Source: Marinoscillum pacificum (GTDB lineage: Bacteria > Bacteroidota > Bacteroidia > Cytophagales > Cyclobacteriaceae). From it: a DNA stretch of 64,000 nucleotides. The stretch is from assembly GCF_024714495.1 (NCBI RefSeq), contig NZ_JAMZMJ010000001.1, positions 310,001 to 374,000 of the forward strand. Direction: 5' to 3'. The notes under the pieces were generated by a model. That model saw nothing but the letters and a program-made list of their open reading frames with translations. It searched no databases and had not been told where the DNA came from. The translations under genes were made by a program, and so were the position numbers. Positions 16,501-24,901 of this stretch are shown here, one piece after another. Within the stretch, counting starts at the first letter, position 1; every line of letters begins with the position of its first letter.

Positions 16501-16935
16501 CTAATTTCGAAGCATTGTAGTGTAATGTACACTGTCAACTAACTGTAATTTAATTAGTAAATCAATGTGCGTATCACAATTAAAAAACTGTTTCAAAAAC
16601 TCCCTAACAGATTTGATTCTACCATGTCTTAAATAATGAATTCTGCCAAAACATAGTTTCAACATTTCCTTGTTGACCGTAGCTTCAATTCCATTCATTA
16701 TTAAGACAAGATTCAACGTATTATACAAGTGCTCTGTTTTGATTTGATTTAACAAAGTATCACATTGAGACTTCAACAAATTCACATGAGCGTCTAAATA
16801 TTTATTCCTTGGAATATTAATTTGTGTGTGTTTATAGCACAACTCATGAATGTTGTTCCAGTCATCTATCTTCATGATCATAATTTGCTCTGGATCCAAG
16901 CCAATGATAAAAGTATATATTAGAAGGATTTGCAA
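16501..16935 (-). CDS. hypothetical protein, possibly 5'-truncated
   Basis: Up to 144 residues from a TTG at 16935; the first ATG is at 16881 (protein MIMKIDDWNNIHELC). The frame is open a further seven codons upstream (KELLTEL before the Leu) and those residues look coding, so the gene may have lost its 5' end. The protein is helical with many Leu, Ile, Lys and Cys and no recognised domain. Its base composition is more AT-rich than the genes on either side. It may be a relic. Confidence 0.4.
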   Translation of the reverse strand: MQILLIYTFIIGLDPEQIMIMKIDDWNNIHELCYKHTQINIPRNKYLDAHVNLLKSQCDTLLNQIKTEHLYNTLNLVLIMNGIEATVNKEMLKLCFGRIHYLRHGRIKSVREFLKQFFNCDTHIDLLIKLQLVDSVHYTTMLRN

Positions 16936-17074
16936 TTCGGTTAAAAGTTCCTTTCAATTTGGACAAACTCCTATACAATTCAGGAATCTTAACCAATTAG
17001 AATAAATGCATGCCTTAAAGAACTAAATTTCTCGATGTATTCCTCCAACAAACTTCTCGCAGGACTTTGTAAGT

Positions 17075-18013
17075 CTATGTTTTTAATACCATCGGTAAAT
17101 CTGACTGCCCTAGATTAAGTAGTTCTAAGGAAGAAGTCCACAGTTCTGTTTGATATAATTTATTGTAAGAATCATCCGAAGAGTCAATCTCTTTTTCCCC
17201 TTCAAAGTATTTGCCCCTGGCACTACTATAATTGTTAGCAAAAGCAAGATTGGCCAATCGTTTTCCTGAGCTCTGTGCGGTATTTACATTTGACTTGAGG
17301 TGGATGAGTATTGGGAATATGTTTTTCCAAAGGAACTGCATAAATGAAGGGTATGTTCGCGCAAGGCCTGTACCCGGAACCATCCCGGGATCAAACGCAT
17401 TGATTCGTATGTCGGTCGCTGATAATAGTTCATGGAGCTTATAGACGGTCAGGATATTGCAGAGTTTTGATGTCGAATACCTTCGTTCACCATTGATTTT
17501 GTTTGTATCACTGTTTTCCTTAGGATAAGCCAATGACTTAGCATCTTGAAAAAACGGTACGGTGATGGGCGTTTTTTGCCTGGGGTCGTGCACTCCACTG
17601 GCTGTGAAGACAATACTCCCATTTTTTTCGAGAAAAGGCAAAAGCAACAGAGTCAGGTAAAGTGATGCTACATGATTAACACCAAAAGTAATTTCAAACC
17701 CGTCCGTGGTGTACTGTGTCTTGCCAATATTCTGGATACCTGCATTATTGATTAATACGGAAATTTCACTGGATTCGAGACTTGAAAAAGCCGTTTTAAA
17801 ATCCCTGATCGACTGTAAAGAGGCTAAGTCAAGTGACATGCAGATAAGGTGACTATGACCTGTTATTTGCTTGATTCTGCGGGTGGTCTGATTACCAGTC
17901 TCCAGGTTTCTGCATGGCAGGATTATTTGAGAATGTGGAGCTATCCTGGCCATGTGAAGGGCGCATTGATAACCGATACCACTTGTAGCTCCTGTAATAA
18001 TGATTGATTTCAT
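17075..18013 (-). CDS. short-chain dehydrogenase (retinol-dehydrogenase-like)
   Basis: A 312-residue NAD(P)-dependent oxidoreductase with a Rossmann fold. Visible motifs are TGATSGIGYQCA (cofactor loop, residues 6-17), NNAG near residue 90, the catalytic Ser in FTASGVHD, and YSTSK with the catalytic Tyr/Lys. The Arg after the second strand (PCRNLETG) favours NADP(H). The length and C-terminal tail resemble retinol dehydrogenase/protochlorophyllide-reductase-like SDRs. A perfect palindrome tttgccatttggcaaa sits 52 bases upstream of the start, just beyond the Crp/Fnr regulator gene, implying control by that regulator. Confidence 0.88.
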   Translation of the reverse strand: MKSIIITGATSGIGYQCALHMARIAPHSQIILPCRNLETGNQTTRRIKQITGHSHLICMSLDLASLQSIRDFKTAFSSLESSEISVLINNAGIQNIGKTQYTTDGFEITFGVNHVASLYLTLLLLPFLEKNGSIVFTASGVHDPRQKTPITVPFFQDAKSLAYPKENSDTNKINGERRYSTSKLCNILTVYKLHELLSATDIRINAFDPGMVPGTGLARTYPSFMQFLWKNIFPILIHLKSNVNTAQSSGKRLANLAFANNYSSARGKYFEGEKEIDSSDDSYNKLYQTELWTSSLELLNLGQSDLPMVLKT

Positions 18014-18064
18014 CTTGTTAATTTTTGGTACACTGCAAACTTGGTGTAGCGAAAAATGAAATCA

Positions 18065-18080
18065 TTTGCCATTTGGCAAA
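18065..18080. promoter_or_regulatory. Crp/Fnr-type operator, GCC-class
   Basis: The palindrome tttgcca-tt-tggcaaa in the 74-bp gap between the regulator gene (18088-18657) and the dehydrogenase it precedes. It shares its core with the site at 18693-18706. Two related palindromes flank the paralogous module at 22.6-23.3 kb. Confidence 0.72.
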
Positions 18081-18087
18081 TAGCCTC

Positions 18088-18657
18088 CTACCGGATGTTT
18101 TTTCTTATTCGGCTCAATGACGACTGGGTAATGCCCAGATAGGAGGCTAAATAAGACAAAGGAACTCTATTGGCAAGCGAGGGGAATTTCTCAAGGAAAG
18201 CAAGGTATCGGGAAGTAGCATCTTCAGAGAGCATTGGGCTTAATTTATTGACTTTTTCGATCAGGGCCCGCTCGGTGATTTTAGCAACGATACCATCCCA
18301 TGGGATAATGGTGGACGAAAGCTCTTCCCAGGCTTGTGTGGTAAATATTAGAAGCTGGCAAGTAGTAACAGCCTGGACATACTCTGAGGACGGAATTTTC
18401 TGATTGAAGCTATTGATGTCCACCGCAAAATGATGCTCCTCTATAAAATACTTTGTGATCTCATCTCCCTTGCTGTTGTAATAACATACTCGTAAGATTC
18501 CTTCCAAAATAAATGCAATGCGCTTAGGAGTCTTCCCAGCTTCGGAGAAGTATTCATCCTTCTTCAGTTCCAGGGAGGTTGTTTTTCTTAAAATTAGGTC
18601 AATCTGCTGCTGATTGAGATGACCAAACTGTAACAAATAATCGATTAGCGACTCCAT
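18088..18657 (-). CDS. Crp/Fnr-family transcription regulator (paralogue 1)
   Basis: A 189-residue regulator if started at the ATG at 18657 (protein MESLIDYLLQFGHLNQQQID), matching the start of its paralogue at 22695; an upstream ATG at 18798 would add 47 residues that overlap the operator and are unlike the family. Residues 1-115 form the cyclic-nucleotide-binding-like barrel; I see no Cys cluster for an FeS centre. The C-terminal winged helix is SYLGITQSSLSRIRKNIR, with Gln, Ser and Arg at the positions of CAP R180, E181 and R185. It is divergent from the SDR gene at 18871 and probably autoregulated through the palindrome between them. Confidence 0.85.
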   Translation of the reverse strand: MESLIDYLLQFGHLNQQQIDLILRKTTSLELKKDEYFSEAGKTPKRIAFILEGILRVCYYNSKGDEITKYFIEEHHFAVDINSFNQKIPSSEYVQAVTTCQLLIFTTQAWEELSSTIIPWDGIVAKITERALIEKVNKLSPMLSEDATSRYLAFLEKFPSLANRVPLSYLASYLGITQSSLSRIRKNIR

Positions 18658-18692
18658 AAGAGCAAAGCTATTTGGTGGTAAGCAATGATTAC

Positions 18693-18706
18693 TTGCCATA
18701 TGGCAA
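18693..18706. promoter_or_regulatory. Crp/Fnr-type operator, GCC-class
   Basis: A perfect 14-base palindrome ttgccatatggcaa in the 213-bp divergent region between the regulator (start 18657) and the SDR gene (start 18871). It could serve both autoregulation and control of the SDR-Atu4866-AraC genes. Confidence 0.75.
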
Positions 18707-18870
18707 AAAGTTAAATCAAACAACACCTGCATTGCTCTAGGCTGATTGACTTGAATGTTTACCAATTCACTTTTATACGATCTGACTACATCATCCAATG
18801 ATTGAGCTAAGTATGTCGATAGTCTACCAATGACTTTTGCATCATTATTTCAATAAATCAATAAAAAATC

Positions 18871-19614
18871 ATGGATAACATAGAAGGTAAAGTGGTTGCC
18901 ATAACCGGCGCTAGTAGTGGTATTGGAGAGGCAATAGCCAGACACCTGGCGAACCAAGGTGCTAAGGTAGTATTGGGCGCAAGAAGGGAGGAAAGTTTAA
19001 AAAGCATAAGCGATCAGATCACCAAAAATGGAGGACAAGCTATCTATCATCAAGTGGACGTCACTCAGCCCAAAGAAGTCATAGCATTTGCCAACTTTGC
19101 TGTTACACATTTTGGAAGTCTGGATGTGTTCGTCAATAATGCTGGAGTGATGCCTCTTTCGATGCTCAATACATATAAAATAGCCGAATGGCACCAGATG
19201 GTTGATGTGAACATCAAAGGTGTGCTTCATGGTATTGCTGCTGCTCTCCCTATTTTTGAAGAGAAAGATAGTGGCCAGTTCATCAACATCACCTCCATAG
19301 CTGATCGCTGGGTGGGGCCAACTTCCACTGTCTACAGTGCCACCAAGTTTGCCGTTAGGGCTCTCTCAGATGGACTGAGACAAGAGGTAAGCAGAAATAT
19401 CAGAGTGACACTTATTGCGCCAGGAGCAACAGAATCAGAACTTGCCGAAGGCATTTCAGATCCCGATCTTAAAAAAATGGCTATAGAACAGTTTAGAAAA
19501 GACCTGCTGCCTGCAGTCGCTATTGCCAGAGCCACTGCTTATGCCATAGCTCAACCTGATGATGTAGATGTCAATGAATTAGTGGTGAGACCAACAGCAC
19601 AAAAGGCACTGTAA
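18871..19614 (+). CDS. classical short-chain dehydrogenase
   Basis: A 247-residue NAD(P)-dependent oxidoreductase of the YdfG/serine-dehydrogenase-like type. Motifs are TGASSGIGEAIA (residues 14-25), GARR after strand two (an NADP-preferring Arg pair), DVFVNNAGVMP, the catalytic Ser in NITSIAD and YSATKFAVRALSDGLRQE with the Tyr-x3-Lys pair. The substrate is not predictable. Its stop codon overlaps the ATG of the Atu4866-like gene (base 19614 is shared), so the two are translated together; it is divergent from the Crp/Fnr regulator. Confidence 0.92.
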   Translation: MDNIEGKVVAITGASSGIGEAIARHLANQGAKVVLGARREESLKSISDQITKNGGQAIYHQVDVTQPKEVIAFANFAVTHFGSLDVFVNNAGVMPLSMLNTYKIAEWHQMVDVNIKGVLHGIAAALPIFEEKDSGQFINITSIADRWVGPTSTVYSATKFAVRALSDGLRQEVSRNIRVTLIAPGATESELAEGISDPDLKKMAIEQFRKDLLPAVAIARATAYAIAQPDDVDVNELVVRPTAQKAL

Positions 19615-19871
19615 TGTCAGACAAAACAATTCAGGAATCAGGTGATTATATAGGACTGTGGGTCACCGAGGATGGGTACATTCGTCATGAGTTATTGCCA
19701 AACAACCGATATGATGAAGCGCGTGGCAACCGGAAAAGTGCCTACCAGGGCAACTATCAGGTCTCTGGAAATCATATTGACTATCAAGATGATACCGGTT
19801 TTACTGCTGATGGAGAGTTCAAAGAGGGTATTTTATATCATGCAGGAATGGTTTTATACAAAGAAAAATGA
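19614..19871 (+). CDS. Atu4866-domain protein
   Basis: An 85-residue protein that is essentially one Atu4866-type domain: GLWVTEDGYIRHELLPNNRY, then DEARGNRKSAYQGNYQV, then HIDYQDDTGFTADGEF and LYHAGMVLYK. The domain is known as a small beta-rich fold of unknown biochemical role, frequently found next to or fused with SDR and AraC genes; this matches the present context (SDR upstream, AraC regulator 12 bp downstream). It has no signal peptide. Confidence 0.88.
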   Translation: MSDKTIQESGDYIGLWVTEDGYIRHELLPNNRYDEARGNRKSAYQGNYQVSGNHIDYQDDTGFTADGEFKEGILYHAGMVLYKEK

Positions 19872-19883
19872 TTAATTGACCCA

Positions 19884-20798
19884 ATGGATAAGACATTTCG
19901 TTTCAATTCGATTGCTGAGTTCCATAGGTTTTGCAACCTCCCTGGTCCAGAGCATCCGCTGATTAGCCTCATAGACTATAGTCTGGTCAAATATCCGGTA
20001 GATGATAAGGAACTCAAGTGGATTCAAAACTTCTATTCAGTAGGGCTGAAACGAAATGTCAATGCCAGGTTCAATTACGGCCAGCAGCAATTGGACTTCA
20101 ACAATGGTATACTCACCTTTGTATCACCTCTCCAATTTCTGAAATTAGAAATCGATCCAAGTGCTGTAGTGGACCCTTCAGGGTGGCTTTTACTTATTCA
20201 CCCCGATTTTTTATGGAATACTACACTGGCAAAGAAAATCAAGACATACGATTTCTTTCAGTATGCTGTGAACGAGGCACTATTCATGTCTGACAAGGAA
20301 GAGCATATCATCGTAGACATTCTTCAGAGCATAAAGTCAGAGTATCAATCCAATATCGATAAGTTTAGTCAAGACCTTATCATTGCGCAACTGGAGCGAC
20401 TATTAATCTATTCTGAGAGGTTTTATGAGCGTCAGTTCATTACCAGACAAAAAACCAACCATGACATATTGGACCGGTTGGAAATAGTCCTAAATGATTA
20501 TTTTCAAAGCAGCCAACCACTGAAAAACGGCATCCCCTCGGTGAAGCAAATAGCGGATCAGTTACACATCTCCCCTAACTATCTGGGCACTTTGTTGCGC
20601 CTCCACACGAAACAAAACACGCAGCAACACATTCAAAACAAGCTAATTGATCTGGCTAAAGTACGTCTAAGCACATCCAATTTATCCATTACTGAAATAG
20701 CCTTTGAGCTTGGATTTGAACACACACAGTCTTTTAGCAAGTTTTTCAAAAACAAAACCCAGCAGTCCCCGATCGAATTTCGCAGATCATTCACCTAA
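19884..20798 (+). CDS. AraC-family transcription regulator
   Basis: 304 residues. The N-terminal 190 residues are a sensor domain without a recognised ligand motif. The C-terminal 100 residues hold the two AraC helix-turn-helix units: SVKQIADQLHISPNYLGTLL, then LSITEIAFELGFEHTQSFSK and FFKNKTQQSPIEFRR. It ends a three-gene unit with the SDR and Atu4866 genes and probably controls that or a related oxidoreductase pathway. Confidence 0.92.
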   Translation: MDKTFRFNSIAEFHRFCNLPGPEHPLISLIDYSLVKYPVDDKELKWIQNFYSVGLKRNVNARFNYGQQQLDFNNGILTFVSPLQFLKLEIDPSAVVDPSGWLLLIHPDFLWNTTLAKKIKTYDFFQYAVNEALFMSDKEEHIIVDILQSIKSEYQSNIDKFSQDLIIAQLERLLIYSERFYERQFITRQKTNHDILDRLEIVLNDYFQSSQPLKNGIPSVKQIADQLHISPNYLGTLLRLHTKQNTQQHIQNKLIDLAKVRLSTSNLSITEIAFELGFEHTQSFSKFFKNKTQQSPIEFRRSFT

Positions 20799-21062
20799 TG
20801 GATCAACAGGGAAATAGCAGATCTCACATGTCCTCTAGTTTGACTTGGTTAAACAGTGTGGTGTGTTGCCATAATGTGGAATTAGTTAGCTGAATAGTTT
20901 GGATTATCATCTTCTAATATTCTATTGAATAGTCTGGCTTTAAAAGAAAAAGGAAGATCTTCTGCACTACTGAAAGTGACTAGCTCAACAACCAATGCTT
21001 CCATGATGATGGGGTTATCAGCGGACATTTACCATGTCCATTGATAGGAAAACCTTAAAATC

Positions 21063-21530
21063 TCACTTCACAGCAATGGCTTCCATCTCCACTAAGGTCG
21101 TTTCATACAACTTGCTTACTTCCACTACAGTGACAGCTATTTTCATATCATTTTCAGCAATCCAGTCCTGAATGATGTTAAAGTTTTGACCTAACTCATC
21201 GAAAGAAACGGTGTATACGGTAATTCTAGTAATATCCGCATTTCTATAATCAGCATTGGCGATCACTTCTTCTAAATTTGCAATGGTCAGTAGCAATTGA
21301 TTAGCAAAGTTGGCAGTACTTGATACGCCATTTGTATCAATAGCCGTCTGGCCTGAAATGTACAATGTGCTTTCAGGATTTTTCACCTCCACAGCTTGTA
21401 CATATTGTCGTTCATTTTGCCAGGTCCAGGGATTAAACACTTTTCTTTCCATAATTTTCTCTGTATTTTCTTGAGCATAAAGGTTTGCCATTAGTAACAT
21501 GGATAAGACCATTAGTGTATTCATTTTCAT
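21063..21530 (-). CDS. exported RidA/YjgF-family protein
   Basis: A 155-residue protein from the ATG at 21530. The frame is open to 21602, but only the shorter form begins with a signal peptide (MKMNTLMVLSMLLMANLYAQ). The mature part is a RidA fold: YISGQTAIDTNGV, LLLTIANLEEVIANADY, ITRITVYTVSFDE and a C-terminal VEVSKLYETTLVEMEAIAV. The Arg that binds the substrate carboxylate in cytosolic imine deaminases, expected in the last strands, appears replaced (KLYETTLVEMEA). Export plus this change argue against the standard enamine/imine hydrolase role. It lies downstream of a Crp/Fnr gene on the same strand. Confidence 0.82.
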   Translation of the reverse strand: MKMNTLMVLSMLLMANLYAQENTEKIMERKVFNPWTWQNERQYVQAVEVKNPESTLYISGQTAIDTNGVSSTANFANQLLLTIANLEEVIANADYRNADITRITVYTVSFDELGQNFNIIQDWIAENDMKIAVTVVEVSKLYETTLVEMEAIAVK

Positions 21531-21645
21531 CTCACTGATGTATAAAATTTCATACCTCAAAATTGAAGACCCTGAATAGAATGAAGCTGTGCGCCAACTC
21601 ACAAAATTGGTGGTTGGGTGGTGATTTGGATCACAATATGTCCGG

Positions 21646-22209
21646 TTAGGAATAAATTCTGCTCAATGTCTCTCTCGAAACACCCAAATATGCAGCTATC
21701 TGAGTTTTGGAAACTCTTTGTGAAAGAGTCGGATAGTCTTTTAAAAACTGCTCATACTTTACCTTCGGACTGTTGGTAAGTAGGGAAAGGATTCGGCGCT
21801 GTGAGCTAGCAAACCCACCAATAGCCTTCTGAAACCAAAAAGGCTGGATTTTTGGAATCTCCTTACAGATTTTCTCATAACCTTCTATGGAAATGTAATA
21901 AGCCTTGGTTGCCTCCAGACACTTGAGGGTATAATTCGCTGTTGATCGGTTAAAAAAGGCATTAAAATCACTCTCCCACCAGTCCTCCATGGCAAATGAC
22001 ACAATGTGTTCATTTACATTCTCGTCATGGTAAATTAGCTTCACCAAACCCGAAACAATGTAGTAGGCGCGAACCACTTGTTCGCCCTTTTGAAAAATGA
22101 GATCACCCTTGCCAAAGTCCGCATATTCAAAATGTGCAAGTAGGTAACCGAACTCCTGATCAGAGAGGTCAACTACTCTTTCAATATGGTTTCGTAAGCT
22201 TGAATGCAT
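21646..22209 (-). CDS. Crp/Fnr-family transcription regulator (third copy)
   Basis: A 187-residue regulator from the ATG at 22209 (MHSSLRNHIERVV); an earlier ATG at 22251 adds 14 hydrophobic residues that I think are not part of the protein. The sensor barrel includes FQKGEQVVRAYYIVSGLVKL. The C-terminal winged helix is QIAAYLGVSRETLSRIYS, with Arg, Glu and Arg at the positions of the three CAP DNA-contact residues, unlike the two paralogues nearby. It precedes the exported RidA gene by about 115 bp. I did not find a clear palindrome for it. Confidence 0.85.
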   Translation of the reverse strand: MHSSLRNHIERVVDLSDQEFGYLLAHFEYADFGKGDLIFQKGEQVVRAYYIVSGLVKLIYHDENVNEHIVSFAMEDWWESDFNAFFNRSTANYTLKCLEATKAYYISIEGYEKICKEIPKIQPFWFQKAIGGFASSQRRILSLLTNSPKVKYEQFLKDYPTLSQRVSKTQIAAYLGVSRETLSRIYS

Positions 22210-22355
22210 TTCTTTAAATATGAACAAAAAAGCCAAATTAGGACTTTTCACTATAAATTAACATGATAAGTTTTACAAAAAACACAGAAATGACGAGGCG
22301 AAAGGAATACTAAAATCAGCAGGACCAGCGATCCTGCTAACCTTCCTAGACCCAC

Positions 22356-22535
22356 ATGATAAGTGACTTATTGATTGGCTCCACCTTTGACCAAAAGGTG
22401 TTGCCCATTGACAAATTTGGCGAGTTAGACCGTTCGGGGTTGAAATTAAAATGGCTGATCATCAATGGAGTATTGCCCAAGTCCATCTTTGACAAACAAA
22501 AAGGAATAAAAATCAGGGCGATAAATGGGAAATGA
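22356..22535 (+). CDS. small open frame, possible gene remnant
   Basis: 59 codons (MISDLLIGSTFDQKVLPIDK, then KLKWLIINGVLPKSI, ending KIRAINGK). The residue mix looks protein-like, but no family is recognised and the frame opens just after a stop. It may be the tail of a decayed gene. A short hairpin (agcagga ... tcctgct, about 22318-22338) lies just before it. Confidence 0.3.
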   Translation: MISDLLIGSTFDQKVLPIDKFGELDRSGLKLKWLIINGVLPKSIFDKQKGIKIRAINGK

Positions 22536-22645
22536 ATAAGGTAAGTCAAAACCCACTACTTTAGCGATTCGCTATTATTGAAGAAGCTTAAAGTGTAAAA
22601 CGACGTAGGTTATTGAGTTCATATCGCCTATCGAAACCAGCTCTT

Positions 22646-22661
22646 TTTACCAAATGATAAA
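22646..22661. promoter_or_regulatory. Crp/Fnr-type operator, ACC-class, imperfect
   Basis: tttaccaaatgataaa, 33 bases before the start of the paralogue-2 regulator gene. It matches the perfect palindrome at 23268-23283 in 14 of 16 positions and is probably the autoregulatory site. Confidence 0.55.
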
Positions 22662-22694
22662 TTACCCAAATATTGCATTTATCAACTTGCACCA

Positions 22695-23261
22695 ATGAAA
22701 GAATTGATAGCATATATTTTACAATTTGGTGACCTAAACAAGCAACAAATTGATCTGATCCTTTCAAAATCAAAAGTATTACAGCTCCCAAAAAATGCTT
22801 ATTTTTCCGAAGCAGGAAAACCTCCCAAACAAGTTGGGTTTGTTATAGAGGGTATTGTAAGGGGATGTTACTACAACAATCAAGGTGAGGAAGTCACCCG
22901 TTGCTTTATTAGTGAAAACAGCCTTATAGTAGACTATGTCAATTTTGAAGCAAACACGGTTTCTTCTGAGTATTTGCAAGCCTGTACGGACTGTAATCTC
23001 ATTGTATTTTCTAAACAAGACTGGATTGAATTGTCACACACCATCGTAGGCTGGGACAATATTAAGAACAAAATGGTGCAACTATGTATGTACCAAAAGT
23101 CTAGAAAAGGTCCCGTGATTTCACAAAATGCCACCACCCGCTATTTGGAGTTTCTGAAAAACTACCCTACCCTGACCAATCGCATTCCATTGACCTACAT
23201 TGCCTCCTATCTGGGAATTACCCAACAATCTTTAAGTAGGATCAGAAAAAATATTCGCTAA
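22695..23261 (+). CDS. Crp/Fnr-family transcription regulator (paralogue 2)
   Basis: 188 residues, closely similar over its length to the regulator at 18088-18657 (compare MKELIAYILQFGDLNKQQID and PKQVGFVIEGIVRGCYYN with the same regions). The winged helix is SYLGITQQSLSRIRKNIR: it differs from paralogue 1 by Gln instead of Ser at the position equivalent to CAP E181. It is followed at 79 bp by an SDR gene with a perfect palindromic operator in the gap, repeating the regulator-plus-dehydrogenase arrangement of the first module. Confidence 0.9.
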   Translation: MKELIAYILQFGDLNKQQIDLILSKSKVLQLPKNAYFSEAGKPPKQVGFVIEGIVRGCYYNNQGEEVTRCFISENSLIVDYVNFEANTVSSEYLQACTDCNLIVFSKQDWIELSHTIVGWDNIKNKMVQLCMYQKSRKGPVISQNATTRYLEFLKNYPTLTNRIPLTYIASYLGITQQSLSRIRKNIR

Positions 23262-23267
23262 TTGCTT

Positions 23268-23283
23268 TTTACCATATGGTAAA
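23268..23283. promoter_or_regulatory. Crp/Fnr-type operator, ACC-class
   Basis: A perfect 16-base palindrome tttaccatatggtaaa between paralogue-2 regulator and its SDR neighbour, 56 bases before the SDR start. It differs from the sites of module 1 only by A instead of G at the fourth base of each half. Confidence 0.75.
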
Positions 23284-23339
23284 GCAGACCATTCTAAATC
23301 CTCCCAGCTTTGTTTCATAAATCGTAAAAAAGGACAAAA

Positions 23340-24080
23340 ATGAAAAAAGCACTTGTTACAGGAGCCAACAAAGGCATAGGTTTTGGAACTGCGAAACTCT
23401 TATTACAACATGGGTTTTATGTTTATATCGGTAGCCGAAATAGGTACAATGGCGCAGAAGCTGTAAACCTGTTGAAAGCGGAAGGATTAACAAATGTAGA
23501 AATGATCCAGATAGATGTGACGGAAGAAACTTCCGTTCAGAAAGCTCGTGAAGAAATTGGTAAAAAGACGAGTACTTTAGATGTCCTCATCAACAATGCC
23601 GGCATCAACGGAGGAAGTGAACCTTATACCGCATTAACCTCAAAGCCAGAAGAATTTCAGGCCGCATTTGACACAAATGTGATAGGAACAGCGAGAGTGA
23701 CACAGGCCTTTATGGATTTGTTACGAAATTCTAATACCCCAAGAATTGTAAACTTGAGTACGAGCGTAGGCTCACTTTCTTTGCAAAGCGACCCTAACTG
23801 GCCTGCCTACAATTATGCTAAATATGCAGTTTATGCGGCCTCAAAAGCAGCACTGAATATGTACACCATCCATTTGGCATATGAACTTCGTGATACCAAC
23901 TTCAAAATTAATGCGGTTTGTCCCGGTTTAACTGCAACAGATTTTACCTTGGGTCATGGTGGTGAAGTGGAAACGGCAGCCAAAAGAGTAATTAAGTATT
24001 CAATGATTGATGAAGATGGACCTACTGGAAAGTTTTTCAGTGAAGAAACCAATCCAAAGTCAGGAGAAATACCCTGGTAG
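23340..24080 (+). CDS. short-chain dehydrogenase (carbonyl-reductase-like)
   Basis: 246 residues. Motifs are TGANKGIGFGTAKLL (cofactor loop with the ANKGIG variant seen in carbonyl reductases and salutaridine-reductase-like SDRs), GSRNRYNG after strand two, LDVLINNAGINGG, NLSTSVGSLS and a Tyr-x3-Lys pair (YAASKAALNMY). The PGLTATDFT segment after strand six is typical. It is probably NADP-dependent; the substrate is unknown. The operator palindrome immediately upstream ties it to the Crp/Fnr regulator at 22695. Confidence 0.92.
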   Translation: MKKALVTGANKGIGFGTAKLLLQHGFYVYIGSRNRYNGAEAVNLLKAEGLTNVEMIQIDVTEETSVQKAREEIGKKTSTLDVLINNAGINGGSEPYTALTSKPEEFQAAFDTNVIGTARVTQAFMDLLRNSNTPRIVNLSTSVGSLSLQSDPNWPAYNYAKYAVYAASKAALNMYTIHLAYELRDTNFKINAVCPGLTATDFTLGHGGEVETAAKRVIKYSMIDEDGPTGKFFSEETNPKSGEIPW

Positions 24081-24230
24081 TAAAAGAACAGAAAGTTCGT
24101 TGACACGCAATTTCTTCATAAAAAACAGTGATTTGTGCCTGATTGGCTCGAGCCAGGATAAGACACGCCATCGTCAACCAGCCAACGCTGTTGAGGTAAA
24201 ACACTCAAAATAAAACTAGATTATTCGAAT

Positions 24231-24294
24231 CAAATCATGCATTAAAGCATGATTTGCCAGAAGGGCTGACGATTCGCCAGCCAGCGAATGTCAG
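24231..24294. other. two hairpins in a 356-bp intergenic region
   Basis: The first is a perfect 10-bp stem, caaatcatgc (24231-24240), loop attaaa, gcatgatttg (24247-24256). The second is ctgacgattcgc (24266-24277), loop cagcca, gcgaatgtcag (24284-24294), with one bulge. Neither has a T-tract, so they are not clear terminators. The rest of 24081-24436 shows no gene; GC content is locally high at 24260-24320. Confidence 0.5.
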
Positions 24295-24436
24295 GAAGGT
24301 CAGCCGTAGCGGTTACCCCATGATGTAAAATTAGGATGTGACAAGCGTAGCTTCGTCATCACCTGACAAATAACTCTTCATTCAAGAATTATTTCGTCAA
24401 TGTTCAATAGAATATTTTGGATGACCAATTTCCAAT

Positions 24437-24901
24437 ATGCTATTGAATAAACTATTGGTAATTGCAGTAGCCACGCTGATGCTGGCAGGATGCAAAAAAG
24501 ATGACACGGAAAAAATCGAAATGAATGAGGATTGGCGTTTCTTCAGGTTTAGCAGTTGTCCAGCAGAAAATCATGGTAACTGGCAGGACACCAGTTTTAT
24601 AGCTGCAACGGCTGACCCTAATGTCATACAGCAGTGCCTGGATCAATTGGCTGTACCTTTTGATGAGCGAAACTTGTTTCCATTAGGACTGTTAGCAAAT
24701 GGCTCTGGTGGATACAATACCAATGCCTCCCACCACTTTAGTTGGCATCTGAAAGAAGATGATTGGGAGCTTGTAGAAATGAGCGTTGAGATCTATGATG
24801 GCTGTGCTTACAGTGATGCGGAGCTCGGAAATTACCTCGAAAACGTACAACGATACGGAGGATGGAGCAATCGGGTACTGGAAGAAATCACTTTTGACTA
24901 A
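24437..24901 (+). CDS. hypothetical lipoprotein
   Basis: 154 residues with a lipoprotein signal (LLVIAVATLMLAGC, Cys at residue 19) followed by acidic and lysine residues (KKDDTEKIE). The mature protein has three further Cys (SSCPAENHGN, IQQCLDQL, DGCAYSD), of which two could form a disulphide, and is rich in Trp. No domain is recognised. It is a single gene with AT-rich flanks. Confidence 0.65.
   Translation: MLLNKLLVIAVATLMLAGCKKDDTEKIEMNEDWRFFRFSSCPAENHGNWQDTSFIAATADPNVIQQCLDQLAVPFDERNLFPLGLLANGSGGYNTNASHHFSWHLKEDDWELVEMSVEIYDGCAYSDAELGNYLENVQRYGGWSNRVLEEITFD

Noticed and set aside
22356-22535. Functional small protein gene
   Set aside because: Kept only as a low-confidence remnant: no family, a stop just upstream and no recognisable promoter or partner.
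24081-24436. Integron attC-like cassette sites
   Set aside because: The hairpins lack the paired conserved core (GTTRRRY / RYYYAAC) needed for attC.
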